Assembly: GCA_900546345.1 (NCBI GenBank)
Contig: URCI01000048.1
Coordinates: 1 to 24,046 of the forward strand
Source of the DNA: an uncultured Prevotella sp.
GTDB taxonomy: Bacteria; Bacteroidota; Bacteroidia; Bacteroidales; Bacteroidaceae
DNA: 24,046 nucleotides
Direction: 5' to 3'
A program made the translations under genes and the position numbers. This document shows, in pieces, positions 7,698-15,371 of this stretch (its first letter is position 1; every line of letters starts with the position of its first letter). The notes under the pieces are model-generated. The model worked only from the letters and a program-made list of their open reading frames with translations, did not search any database and was not told the origin of the DNA.

Positions 7698-7729
7698 CAA
7701 AGGTAGTAAAATTATGTAAGAGTGGCAAA
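7698..7729 (-). promoter_or_regulatory. Bacteroidetes-type promoter of the sigma factor gene
   Basis: Read on the - strand, a TTTG (7729-7726) is followed after 20 nt by TACCTTTG (7705-7698), matching the -33/-7 pattern TTTG-N(19-21)-TAnnTTTG. Transcription would begin near 7691, giving a leader of about 65 nt before the ATG at 7626. Confidence 0.8.
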
Positions 7730-7761
7730 TTTTTAACACTCCAATTGCAATATTCCATCAT

Positions 7762-7795
7762 AAAAAACGTTGGGAGCGATGCTCGTCCCAACGTT
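7762..7795 (-). terminator. Rho-independent terminator after the esterase gene
   Basis: A perfect 10-bp stem AACGTTGGGA/TCCCAACGTT (7766-7775 with 7786-7795) with a 10-nt loop is followed on the - strand by a run of T (7767-7762). It lies 22 bases past the esterase stop and just upstream of the sigma gene promoter, separating the two transcripts. Confidence 0.9.
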
Positions 7796-7816
7796 GATGA
7801 TCGTGTAGTTTTCGTT

Positions 7817-8917
7817 TTATTCTTTGAAGAAATGCTCTCTGAGGAAACTTGTGAGCTCTTGAGCCATCTTGCGATGCTGTGCTGCACTGGGGTGATAGTC
7901 AGCGCCATAGCCCAGGGAGCCGTCCTGTGGCGTGAAGTCGAAGCGGAAGATGAGTTTGTCGCCTTGCTTGTTGAGCGCCTTCTTGATTTTGTCGAGCGTC
8001 GTCTTGACCAGCGCGTTGGGCTCTGCGCCCAACATCGGTCCGCTCATCATCACGATGCCGGCTTGAGGATAGCAGCTTCTGACGTGCTTGACCAATGCCA
8101 TGTAGGCTTGCTCATAGCGGTGGACGTCGTATCCGGGTGTTGAGAAGTCATTGGTACCTAGGTTGATACACACCACGTCGGGTTGCCAGCGGTGGAAATC
8201 CCAGCGTTGCGTGCTGTCGTGATAGAGCGTGAGGTCATACATCTGCGGCATGGCATCGGGCGATCCGGTCGCCGGTCCGTCGTAGTTGCGATAGGCGCCG
8301 ATGCCGCTTCGCGAGATGGAGAAGTGCTGTGCCTGCAACGCATTGGATGTGAGCGTGGCGTAGCTGAGCCAGTGGTTCTCAGTCTCGTCGATGTAGTGAT
8401 CCGTGCACTCGGTGTCCTCAACCCCATATCCGCAGGTGATGGAGTTGCCGATGAATTCTATCTTTCTTTTGGGCAGTGGCGTGGGGGTGACGAGTTTGCA
8501 GCCTTTGTCCAGTACAAAACCGCGGAAGACGGCATGGCGGTCCAGGCCTTCGATGGCATACATCAGTCTGACGCTGTGCTCGCCTTGCGGCAGTGCGGTA
8601 GCGAGTTGGACGACCGAGTCACGCTCGCTGTTGAAGGCGACCTTGAAGGGTGTGGCGTTGTCGATCGTGCACATGAAGTAGCCGCTTTTGGGTTTGGCCA
8701 CCATTCTCAGGGAGGATCCCTGGAAGCGGGCACGGATCTCAATACCCGGCCAGTTGAACGTTGGACGGTCGGGATCGTTTTGGTTGATGCGTCCCACGTA
8801 TTGAATGAGTGGGTCAGAGGGTTTCACCCACTGCCCTTCGATGGGCAGCGTGTTGGCTGCCCAGGAAGAGAACGGAAGGGTCATCATACAGAAGATGTTC
8901 AGAAGCAGTTTTTTCAT
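7817..8917 (-). CDS. Secreted SGNH/GDSL carbohydrate esterase, CE2-like
   Basis: A 366-residue exported esterase. Residues 1-20 form a signal peptide (Lys-rich start, hydrophobic core, SSWA then A). Residues about 25-145 resemble the beta-sandwich that precedes the catalytic domain in carbohydrate esterase family 2. The SGNH domain follows: block I FIGNSITCGYG (nucleophile Ser159, GNS instead of GDS), block III GTNDF (Asn256) and block V DYHPS (Asp340, His342). CE2 enzymes remove acetyl groups from xylan and other plant glycans, so deacetylation of a polysaccharide is the likely role; the exact substrate is inference. It lies 42 bases downstream of the DUF5686 gene on the same strand and ends at a strong terminator. 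Confidence 0.88.
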   Translation of the reverse strand: MKKLLLNIFCMMTLPFSSWAANTLPIEGQWVKPSDPLIQYVGRINQNDPDRPTFNWPGIEIRARFQGSSLRMVAKPKSGYFMCTIDNATPFKVAFNSERDSVVQLATALPQGEHSVRLMYAIEGLDRHAVFRGFVLDKGCKLVTPTPLPKRKIEFIGNSITCGYGVEDTECTDHYIDETENHWLSYATLTSNALQAQHFSISRSGIGAYRNYDGPATGSPDAMPQMYDLTLYHDSTQRWDFHRWQPDVVCINLGTNDFSTPGYDVHRYEQAYMALVKHVRSCYPQAGIVMMSGPMLGAEPNALVKTTLDKIKKALNKQGDKLIFRFDFTPQDGSLGYGADYHPSAAQHRKMAQELTSFLREHFFKE

Positions 8918-8959
8918 GTTAGGGAATTGGTTATGGGTATATATAAATAGGTGTCGGTC

Positions 8960-11635
8960 TTAGAAGGTCAGTCTCATCATGAGTCTCACACCATTCTTGT
9001 GGGCCGTGGGCAATTCGTTGTAGTTGCAGCGGTGGACATATTCCACGTGCAGCAGCTTGAAGATGTTGTGCACGCCGGCGATGAGCTCCACATAGGGCTT
9101 GTGCGGGTCCATGACATAGCATCCCTCGGGGAATTGCATGAGCGTGGCGGAACCGGCATTCTGCTCGAGATAGGGGTTGTTCTTGTCCGTGAGCTTACCC
9201 CACAGTGCCTTCACACCGATGTATTCGCGCCACTTGAGTTTTTTGAGTAGTGGGATGCGGTTGAAGATCTTGCCATTGAGGTCCCAGCTGGCGTCGAGAC
9301 TGGCGTAGCGGTCGTTGAGGAACTCCATGTTGTTGATGAGGTTGAACGTCTCGTCCTCGATGATATAGCTCAGATTGGCCGCAGGCATGATCAGCAAGGG
9401 GTAGGGAACCTGGTTCCATTGTGCGCCTGCCTTGAGATAGACGTCGATCTTTCCCCAGCTGTTCATCCAGAAGCGCTTATAGATACCGGCCTCGGTGAAA
9501 TTGTAGTTGTAGTCACCGCCGAGCACGTTTTTCAGTCCCATCGTATGTCCCAGTGTGAACACGGGGGCGTCGAGGTTGATCGGCAGACGACGCTGTTTGG
9601 TGTTGATGTAAGTGCGTCCTGGTGCCAACTGGAATTGCAGGCTCAGCTCTGTCGTGCGTATTTTGCCGTTGTGGAGCAGGTCGCCGACCCGAGTGCCCTC
9701 TGGCAGTGTGTAGGTGAAACCACTGTTGAGCGGGTTGAAGAAAAGCGCGCCGGTCGCCTCGTTCTCCTCGGTTTTCAGTCCGATGGTGGTCTTCATGCCC
9801 CATTCCTGCTCGTATTCAAACTTCAGTTGCTGCCGGTTGTAGAACATCATCTTGTCGACCTTGGCCCACTTGAAGGCTGTGAAGACATTGTCCTTGTCGG
9901 TCTGCATGAACTTGTCCGACGGCGACATGATGTCGTAAGTCGACTCAAAGCTCAGCGTGCGCTTGGGGAATTCCCGTGGCAGATAGTCCTTCTTGTTGAG
10001 CGAGTAGGTCAGCATCGCATCGTAGTAGTTCTTTTTCGAGTCGAAGCCGTGGGCATAGTAGCCCTGGAAGAACCAGTGCTTATTGAGGTTGGCCGTGGTC
10101 TGTCCGCTGATACGGGCACGGTATCCGTCGATGAAGTTCTTGGTGATGAGCGTGTTGACAGGACCGAAATCAAACTTGCTGGGATGGTTTTCGTCGCCAG
10201 TCTCCACAAAGTTTTCAATGAAAGCCTTGGCGCCGAAGATGATGTATTTAAATCCTTTGATCTGTTCGATTCGGTGCACAAAGGCACTCATGGAACTCTC
10301 GCTCTTGGTGAGTTCCACCGTTCGGTATTTGTTCCAGAAGGCTTCGTCACGCATCTGCGAGTCCGCTTCCCGTTTGACTTTGGCCTTTCCTTTGAAGAGT
10401 TGCTTGGCCAGTGGCTGGAAGTCGTAGTCGCTCAGTCGTGTGGTGCGCGTGATGAGCGCCTTGCTCAGGAACTTAGCCACCTTCATCTCCACGATCATAT
10501 CGTCGACGCTCAGCGCCCATTCCCCGTTGGGCAGCTTGCGGTATTCCTGCTGGATTTGCAGGTTTTCCACGAAGTTGACGTCGCTGCGCTTGGGGATTGT
10601 GAGGTTGCATCGTTTGACGTGAAGCGTGGAGTCAGCGAGGATATACAGTTCTCCGCGGAATCCGAAGTCCTGCTGGTTGTTGGGGATAAATTGCAGGTGG
10701 TAGCAGAGATCGTGGTCGACATACACTGTGTCCTCGATGTAGTATCGGTAGAAAGCAATGGCGTCCTTTCCGATCGGCGAGGTGAATGGATATTGCAGCA
10801 GGCGCACCTGATCGTCATAGATGTCCACATCGGTGAAGACATCCTTCATCGCCACCGTCATGATGTCGCCCGTCTGTATCAGCTGGTTGACGCCCGAGGA
10901 GCTTTGACCCATGACGATGTCTTTCTCGTCCTTGGGATCTTTCCGGTAGATATGCTGTGTGACGGTCTCGTCTACAGTCAGCGGCAGGATGAGTTTACCA
11001 TTGTAGGGACTGGTCTCGACCTGGTCGAGCAGCCACTTATGCTTGCCGATGAATCCCGAATCGATGTCGGCCGGCGTGATGTCGTTGATGGCCAGTGTGA
11101 GCTTCTGATATTTGGTGTAGCTCAGATAATCATGGTTTTCGAGGTTGGTACGCTTCTTCGCTGCAATGACGCGCTTCATCAGCTCCACGGCCGGGTTGTT
11201 TTTGCGCGAGTATTTCGCACGTTTCGACTTTACGACGACTTCAGCGAGCTGGCGTGTGTCGGGTTTGAGCTTCACGTTGAGCACCTCTGGCGTGGAGGCG
11301 TTGATGGTGATCGTCTTGGGTTTATAGCCCACGGCGGTGAAGGTTAGCTGCCATCCGTTGTGCCGCTCGATGGTGTACTCACCCATGGCATTGCCGCTCA
11401 CGGCAACATGATGTCCGCGGTAAGTGGCACTGGGATAGAGGATGGTGTCGCCCTTCTCGGCGTCGATAACGACACCGCGGATCTGAGCGCTTGTGGTAAG
11501 GGAGAAGAAGAGGAGAAGCAGTAAAGAAATAAAAGCCTCACCCCCTCGCCCCTCTCCGAGGGAGAGGGGAGTGAAATGTCTGCTCCATCCGATGGCATTT
11601 AGCCAAGTGTGTATGATGTTGCTATGTCGTTTCAT
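8960..11635 (-). CDS. DUF5686 outer-membrane protein with carboxypeptidase-regulatory-like domain
   Basis: An 891-residue envelope protein. After an unusually long N-region (about 34 residues) comes a hydrophobic signal core FISLLLLLFFSLTTSAQ. Residues about 52-117 form a CarboxypepD_reg-like beta-sandwich (IRGVVIDAEKGDTI, GEYTIERHNGWQLTFTAVGY), as found at the N-terminus of TonB-dependent receptors. The rest matches the DUF5686 pattern, rich in alternating aromatic and polar strands and ending MRLTF, suggesting an outer-membrane beta-barrel; the function of this family is not known to me. The peptide TPLSLGEGRGGE before the signal core is encoded by an inserted palindromic repeat. It probably shares a transcript with the esterase gene 42 bases downstream. 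No TAnnTTTG box is visible in the 188-base leader region. Confidence 0.88.
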   Translation of the reverse strand: MKRHSNIIHTWLNAIGWSRHFTPLSLGEGRGGEAFISLLLLLFFSLTTSAQIRGVVIDAEKGDTILYPSATYRGHHVAVSGNAMGEYTIERHNGWQLTFTAVGYKPKTITINASTPEVLNVKLKPDTRQLAEVVVKSKRAKYSRKNNPAVELMKRVIAAKKRTNLENHDYLSYTKYQKLTLAINDITPADIDSGFIGKHKWLLDQVETSPYNGKLILPLTVDETVTQHIYRKDPKDEKDIVMGQSSSGVNQLIQTGDIMTVAMKDVFTDVDIYDDQVRLLQYPFTSPIGKDAIAFYRYYIEDTVYVDHDLCYHLQFIPNNQQDFGFRGELYILADSTLHVKRCNLTIPKRSDVNFVENLQIQQEYRKLPNGEWALSVDDMIVEMKVAKFLSKALITRTTRLSDYDFQPLAKQLFKGKAKVKREADSQMRDEAFWNKYRTVELTKSESSMSAFVHRIEQIKGFKYIIFGAKAFIENFVETGDENHPSKFDFGPVNTLITKNFIDGYRARISGQTTANLNKHWFFQGYYAHGFDSKKNYYDAMLTYSLNKKDYLPREFPKRTLSFESTYDIMSPSDKFMQTDKDNVFTAFKWAKVDKMMFYNRQQLKFEYEQEWGMKTTIGLKTEENEATGALFFNPLNSGFTYTLPEGTRVGDLLHNGKIRTTELSLQFQLAPGRTYINTKQRRLPINLDAPVFTLGHTMGLKNVLGGDYNYNFTEAGIYKRFWMNSWGKIDVYLKAGAQWNQVPYPLLIMPAANLSYIIEDETFNLINNMEFLNDRYASLDASWDLNGKIFNRIPLLKKLKWREYIGVKALWGKLTDKNNPYLEQNAGSATLMQFPEGCYVMDPHKPYVELIAGVHNIFKLLHVEYVHRCNYNELPTAHKNGVRLMMRLTF
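11536..11572 (-). repeat. REP-like GC-rich palindrome inserted in a signal peptide
   Basis: A GC-rich palindrome with stem CCCCTCTCC/GGAGAGGGG (11549-11557 with 11561-11569) and a 3-base loop is flanked by C-rich and G-rich sequence. Read on the - strand it encodes TPLSLGEGRGGE in frame. Repeats of this wording are scattered through many bacterial genomes, normally between genes, so its place inside a coding sequence is unusual. Confidence 0.75.
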
Positions 11636-11700
11636 GGTCTTCTTGTCTGTTAATACCTATATGTTCTTAATTGTTATCCTTGCAATCTTCAAGTATCCGT

Positions 11701-11727
11701 CATGCGCATCGTAGTTCTTTGCGCATG
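11701..11727. other. Hairpin in the leader region of the DUF5686 gene
   Basis: CATGCGCA (11701-11708) pairs with TGCGCATG (11720-11727) around an 11-nt loop. It lies between the HAD gene stop and the DUF5686 start, both on -. On the - strand no U-run follows the stem, so it is not a standard terminator in that direction; on + it is followed by TTTTT but no + gene ends here. Role unknown; the surrounding sequence is very AT-rich. Confidence 0.45.
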
Positions 11728-11823
11728 TTTTTCGTTGTACACTGTGCAGTATGTTTTATCTATGTATATTATTATATGTATGCCAATTATTTATTATTAT
11801 TTATACATTCTACACTATATACA

Positions 11824-12528
11824 TTATTCATTAATCAGTTCTTCCAAGTCCGTGATGACTTTGTCGGGGACGCTCTCGTCGAAAGTCTTTTTGGTCCATC
11901 CCTCCCCTTTGATCCATACGGCATGGCATCCGGCAGCGAGCGCAGGCTCAATGTCTTTATAGAAACTGTCGCCGACGACCACCACTTCTTCCGGTTTGAG
12001 CCCCAGACGCTCCACACCTATTGTGAAGATGCGGGGATTGGGTTTGCGAATGCCTACCGCTGCGGACTCCACGATGCTTTGGAAGAACGTGTCAAAGCCA
12101 AACTCTTTGAGCACGGTCGCGATGTTGCCATAGAAATTGCTCACCAATACCATCGGATAGCGCTTGTGGAGCACGGCGAGCACCTCACGGCTGTGGGCAG
12201 TGATGGTCTTGACTTTGCCATAGACATCCTCCAGCACAGCGCTGTGCTTCTGACGGAACATCTCCTCGTCTGCGTCCCAGGCTCCGGACGTGCAGAGTTG
12301 TTCCATCTCCAAACGAATCTTCACTTGAAGTGTCTTGTAGAAAGTGTAGTCGGGCTGGATGATGGGATTGTTGCCGAGCGTGCGTTCGCCGTAGACATAT
12401 GCGTCACGGAATTGCTGTTCGGTCACGGGTACTTCCTGTCGCTGATAAGCGTGCCAGAGCATCTGTCCCCAATGGCAACCGGCTGTGTCGAGTGTTGCGC
12501 CGTAGTCGAAGATATATCCTTTAATCAT
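11824..12528 (-). CDS. HAD-superfamily hydrolase
   Basis: A 234-residue cytosolic protein of the haloacid dehalogenase superfamily, probably a small-molecule phosphatase. Motif I is YIFDYGATLDT (nucleophile Asp8), motif II has VLVSN (Ser130), motif III has Lys162 in GIRKPNPRIF, and motif IV is VVVGDSFYKDIEPALAAG (Asp187, Asp192). An alpha-helical cap fits between residues about 15 and 100. Odd: the residue two after the nucleophile, normally the acid/base Asp in phosphatases, is Gly10 (DYG instead of DxD). It lies 78 bases after the CDP-alcohol phosphatidyltransferase gene on the same strand and may serve that pathway by dephosphorylating a lipid or head-group intermediate, which is inference. 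Confidence 0.88.
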   Translation of the reverse strand: MIKGYIFDYGATLDTAGCHWGQMLWHAYQRQEVPVTEQQFRDAYVYGERTLGNNPIIQPDYTFYKTLQVKIRLEMEQLCTSGAWDADEEMFRQKHSAVLEDVYGKVKTITAHSREVLAVLHKRYPMVLVSNFYGNIATVLKEFGFDTFFQSIVESAAVGIRKPNPRIFTIGVERLGLKPEEVVVVGDSFYKDIEPALAAGCHAVWIKGEGWTKKTFDESVPDKVITDLEELINE

Positions 12529-12606
12529 TATCGTGAGAATTAAATACCTATTGTAGAGAGAGTTATTGATATGTTGCGTTTTGTTTTCCTGTTGTGTCTG
12601 TCGTCC

Positions 12607-13539
12607 TTAGAACTTCTCTGTCAGTTGCTCGCAGAGCGTCTCATGACGTTTATGCATATGGATATAGAGCATGTTGAGCGGGATGATCTCCACCAAGAGA
12701 TAGATCCACGGCATGTTGATCAGACAACATACATATAAGGTGATGGCCCGCACGTTGAACGTCAGTGCGTTGGTCATCGGCATGAGCGGACGGCTGCCGT
12801 TGAGAAACTCCGTCTTCAGTGCGTCACGCTTCTGTGGGTCTATGGTGGCCTGAGCCTCTTTCCATTTCTTGAAGAAACGCTGGAACTTCGGTGTCCGCTG
12901 CTCCTGACTCTTGCAGTAGTTGGCATAGGTGCGGTAGAACATGCGTGCGAAGAGTTTGTTCTTCGGCGTGCTCTCATAGACGGCGCGCTGCTGAGCATAG
13001 TTGTCGAGTTCCGATCCTTCCTTGCCTTTAAGGAAGAAAAGATGGATCTGACGATAGTAGTCAGCCAAGGAACTTTGCGGTGAATGGCTCAAGAAGCCAG
13101 CGATAATCGCCATGGCCCAGATCCAGATGCCCCAATGGAGATGGGTACCGGGAATGTACTGACCCATCATGCGGAAGGCGAGTGCAAAATAGATAAAGAG
13201 GAACCATACATCGCCCGAAGCCCCGTCCAGCACGCGCCCCACCAGGGTCTTCTTGCCTGTCAGGCGCGCCATCTGTCCGTCGGTGGAATCGCAGAAGTTG
13301 GCCAGCATCAGCAGCACCACGCCAAGGATGTTGTGAGCCAGATCTGTGAAGTAGAACATGCAACCAGCGGCGGCGCCGAGGAAAATGCTCAGGATGGTGA
13401 TGGCGTTGGGATGCACGCCGAGTTTATTCCAGAAGAGGGCAAACACCAGTCCGATGGGGCGTGTGAAGTGTACGTCGAGCCATTCTTCTGTATCGTTGGA
13501 TTTAAAAGATGCTTGTAAGAGTTCTTTAAATGTTGACAT
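12607..13539 (-). CDS. CDP-alcohol phosphatidyltransferase family protein
   Basis: A 310-residue inner-membrane enzyme that should join a CDP-activated alcohol to a second alcohol with release of CMP. The signature runs from Asp84: DSTDGQMARLTGKKTLVGRV, then LDGASGD, giving Asp84, Asp87, Gly88, Ala91, Arg92, Gly101 and Asp105. The fourth Asp is at 110, one residue later than in the textbook DxxDGxxARx8Gx3Dx3D pattern. Several membrane helices flank the motif and continue to the C-terminus; residues about 170-255 form a long polar, basic loop. I start at the ATG at 13539 (MSTFKELL); an ATG at 13602 would add a Lys-rich stretch overlapping the previous gene. The neighbours (nucleotidyltransferase, ATP-grasp, HAD) suggest synthesis of a phospholipid or phosphodiester head group; inositol lipids are one possibility. 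Confidence 0.88.
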   Translation of the reverse strand: MSTFKELLQASFKSNDTEEWLDVHFTRPIGLVFALFWNKLGVHPNAITILSIFLGAAAGCMFYFTDLAHNILGVVLLMLANFCDSTDGQMARLTGKKTLVGRVLDGASGDVWFLFIYFALAFRMMGQYIPGTHLHWGIWIWAMAIIAGFLSHSPQSSLADYYRQIHLFFLKGKEGSELDNYAQQRAVYESTPKNKLFARMFYRTYANYCKSQEQRTPKFQRFFKKWKEAQATIDPQKRDALKTEFLNGSRPLMPMTNALTFNVRAITLYVCCLINMPWIYLLVEIIPLNMLYIHMHKRHETLCEQLTEKF

Positions 13540-13576
13540 GTCTTTATTCTTATTTTCTTTCTTTTTGCTTGTAAAG

Positions 13577-14434
13577 CTATTGGTCTTGATTTTGGTTGGC
13601 ATGCGGCCGCTGCCTTTCGTTGTATTGCGCTATGACCTCGTCGGCAATCGCCTGTGCTGCTTCCTGACGGCATCTCGAGAAGCTTGGCCAGTCATTGAAG
13701 TCGATGATATAGTGTTGGCCCCGTTGGTCGATGATGGCGTCTCCCCCATATGCGGTCACTCCCGTGAGCCGTGACAGTCGGAAGGCATCCTCGCGCAAGG
13801 CATGCTCATCGAAGTGGTAATGATGGGAACTGCCGTTGAGCGCTTCGTTGCCAAACTTGCTGTAGCCTTCGTCGGTGGGGTAGAACAGTCGGAACAGACG
13901 GTTGCCCACGCCATAAAACTTCACCAAGTCGCCCTTGACATGGGCGCTGGTAACATAGTCCGTGATACCGCGCGACCGGAAATCTGCCATCGCTTTTGCC
14001 AATGACTCACGGTCAGGGCAGAACACCACGTCGCCTTTGTCCTGGGCCGCCGCGTCGCCTCTTTTCAGCCATGTGCCGTCTTCGCCTGTTGCTTCCGGCA
14101 TGGGAATGTGATGCGCCTGCATGATCTTTTGCAGTAGGGAACGCTGGCAGTTGCGGACACCCTTCACACTGTTGACGCACAGCGCCCCCTGCTCGGTCTT
14201 TTGCTGCAGGGCTTGCAGTGCTGCCGTCGACCGTGCCATTGTCACATATATCTCTGCAGCCTTAGGTATGGTGGCGAAGACATCCTCGTCCACAAGGGTG
14301 ATGGGATTTTGCGACCCCATTGTGTCTTGCAGCTTGTCACACACGGCTTTCAGGATGGCGTCGTCGCGGTCTACGGAGTTGGGCGAGAAGCGTGTCGCCC
14401 TTCTCACGGCGATGATCTCGATAGCGTCACTCAT
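13577..14434 (-). CDS. ATP-grasp domain protein, possible ligase or kinase
   Basis: A 285-residue soluble protein with an ATP-grasp-like layout, recognised by motifs. NSVKGVRNCQRSLLQKIMQA (residues 88-107) matches the linker before the ATP-grasp fold, TWLKRGD contains a candidate ATP-binding Lys124, and the C-terminal metal site is GGDAIID (Asp232) and YIIDFNDWPSF (Asp245, Asn247). Substrate unknown; such enzymes usually join a carboxylate to an amine or thiol through an acyl-phosphate, and some phosphorylate sugars. I start at the ATG at 14434, which overlaps the end of the nucleotidyltransferase gene by 8 bases, implying coupled translation; a longer reading from 14509 lies inside that gene. 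The C-terminal tail is Gln/Asn-rich. Confidence 0.8.
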   Translation of the reverse strand: MSDAIEIIAVRRATRFSPNSVDRDDAILKAVCDKLQDTMGSQNPITLVDEDVFATIPKAAEIYVTMARSTAALQALQQKTEQGALCVNSVKGVRNCQRSLLQKIMQAHHIPMPEATGEDGTWLKRGDAAAQDKGDVVFCPDRESLAKAMADFRSRGITDYVTSAHVKGDLVKFYGVGNRLFRLFYPTDEGYSKFGNEALNGSSHHYHFDEHALREDAFRLSRLTGVTAYGGDAIIDQRGQHYIIDFNDWPSFSRCRQEAAQAIADEVIAQYNERQRPHANQNQDQ

Positions 14435-15158
14435 GGTTGCCGGCAATGAAGTCTTCTGCTTTTTTGATGTCTGTGGCATGGTCGATGTCCAGCACTTTTG
14501 AGAAGGCAAAGGCCTTCAGCTGGCGCCCGTCGCGGATCAGTCCGCGCTGGAAGTTGCGCATGCGACTCTCGCCGCGTTCCATACAGCGGTGGAGCGTGTC
14601 GATGGCGTTGGGTGCCAATCCATAGATGCCCCCGCTGATATAGGTGCAGTGCTGGCTGTTGTCGTCATAGAATCCTGTGACGCGCATCTGCTCGTCCGTG
14701 CCGACATAGAGCGGTTTCTCATCGTCGATATAGTCGGTCACGCCCATCAGTCCGTCGCCACCTTCCTGCAGGAAAGTCTTGAACTGTCGGATATAAGCTT
14801 GAAACTCCTCTTCACGAAAGATCGTGTCTACGGTTGTCAGCACAAAAGGCTTGTCGGCCAGCATGGGGCTGAGCTCGAAAAAGGAGTGCATGCTGCTCGG
14901 TGTACTCTTTATTTTCAACCGCAAGGGAATGTGCTGCCCTTGAAGTCCTCGCTGCTGTATCTGTCTCAGATGAGCGGCTACCTCGGTCATCTGCTCATTG
15001 CAGATCACACAGATCTCCTCTGCCTCGTGGTGCATGAAGACGCGCAGCAGACGGTCGATGAGGTGCTCACCATGGACAAAAACCAAAGGCTTGGGTTCTT
15101 TGATGCCTTCAGCTGCTAACCGTGAGCCTTCGCCGGCTGCTATAATTGCATATCTCAT
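14427..15158 (-). CDS. Sugar/alcohol-phosphate nucleotidyltransferase (NTP_transferase family)
   Basis: A 243-residue soluble GT-A-fold nucleotidyltransferase, first gene of the cluster. The N-terminal nucleotide loop is IIAAGEGSRLAAEGIKEPKP (residues 5-24, GxGxR type with Lys23); metal-binding candidates are Asp111 in LTTVDTIF and Asp225/Asp227 in VLDIDHATD. The short length without a C-terminal beta-helix fits cytidylyltransferases acting on small alcohol phosphates such as choline phosphate or inositol phosphate as well as small sugar-phosphate transferases, so the substrate is open. Together with the CDP-alcohol phosphatidyltransferase two genes downstream, a role in making a CDP-activated head group is attractive but is inference. 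A -7 box lies about 110 bases upstream. Confidence 0.85.
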   Translation of the reverse strand: MRYAIIAAGEGSRLAAEGIKEPKPLVFVHGEHLIDRLLRVFMHHEAEEICVICNEQMTEVAAHLRQIQQRGLQGQHIPLRLKIKSTPSSMHSFFELSPMLADKPFVLTTVDTIFREEEFQAYIRQFKTFLQEGGDGLMGVTDYIDDEKPLYVGTDEQMRVTGFYDDNSQHCTYISGGIYGLAPNAIDTLHRCMERGESRMRNFQRGLIRDGRQLKAFAFSKVLDIDHATDIKKAEDFIAGNHE

Positions 15159-15268
15159 ATGATTCTTCTAAATTCTACTCTTCTGAATAAACTTTTTTTG
15201 TCGATTCCGTCATGAGGTTTTTGGGATGACGTCAAAGCGTTCAATCAGTTGTTATCTAATTTAACTAC

Positions 15269-15300
15269 AAAGTTATACACTTCTTGGGACACATAGAAAA
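15269..15300 (-). promoter_or_regulatory. Probable promoter of the nucleotidyltransferase cluster
   Basis: On the - strand TAACTTTG (15276-15269) matches the Bacteroidetes -7 box TAnnTTTG. About 20 nt upstream only TTTC is seen rather than TTTG, so the -33 element is imperfect. The leader to the ATG would be about 104 nt and contains the palindrome TGACGTCA (15227-15234). Confidence 0.55.
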
Positions 15301-15314
15301 CTTTTTAGGTTTAT

Positions 15315-15346
15315 TTTGGTTTTCAGCGAGATTTTGATTATATTTG
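15315..15346 (+). promoter_or_regulatory. Promoter of the patatin-like gene
   Basis: TTTG (15315-15318), 20 nt, then TATATTTG (15339-15346) is a full match to the Bacteroidetes -33/-7 pattern. Transcription would begin near 15353, leaving a leader of only about 19 nt before the ATG at 15372. It lies back to back with the promoter of the - strand cluster. Confidence 0.82.
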
Positions 15347-15371
15347 CCCCATAATTGACAATCACACGCGT

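Noticed and set aside
7627..7908. N-terminal extension of the sigma factor
   Set aside because: The extended frame crosses a complete promoter and the upstream terminator, and its sequence is not sigma-like; the ATG at 7626 is the better start.
9419..11347. 642-codon ORF antisense to the DUF5686 gene
   Set aside because: It lies wholly opposite a well-supported gene, has no family motif, and long antisense frames are expected from the codon bias here.
13540..13602. Longer start of the CDP-alcohol phosphatidyltransferase
   Set aside because: It adds a Lys/Asn-rich stretch overlapping the ATP-grasp gene end; MSTFKELL at 13539 is a more natural N-terminus. Not fully excluded.
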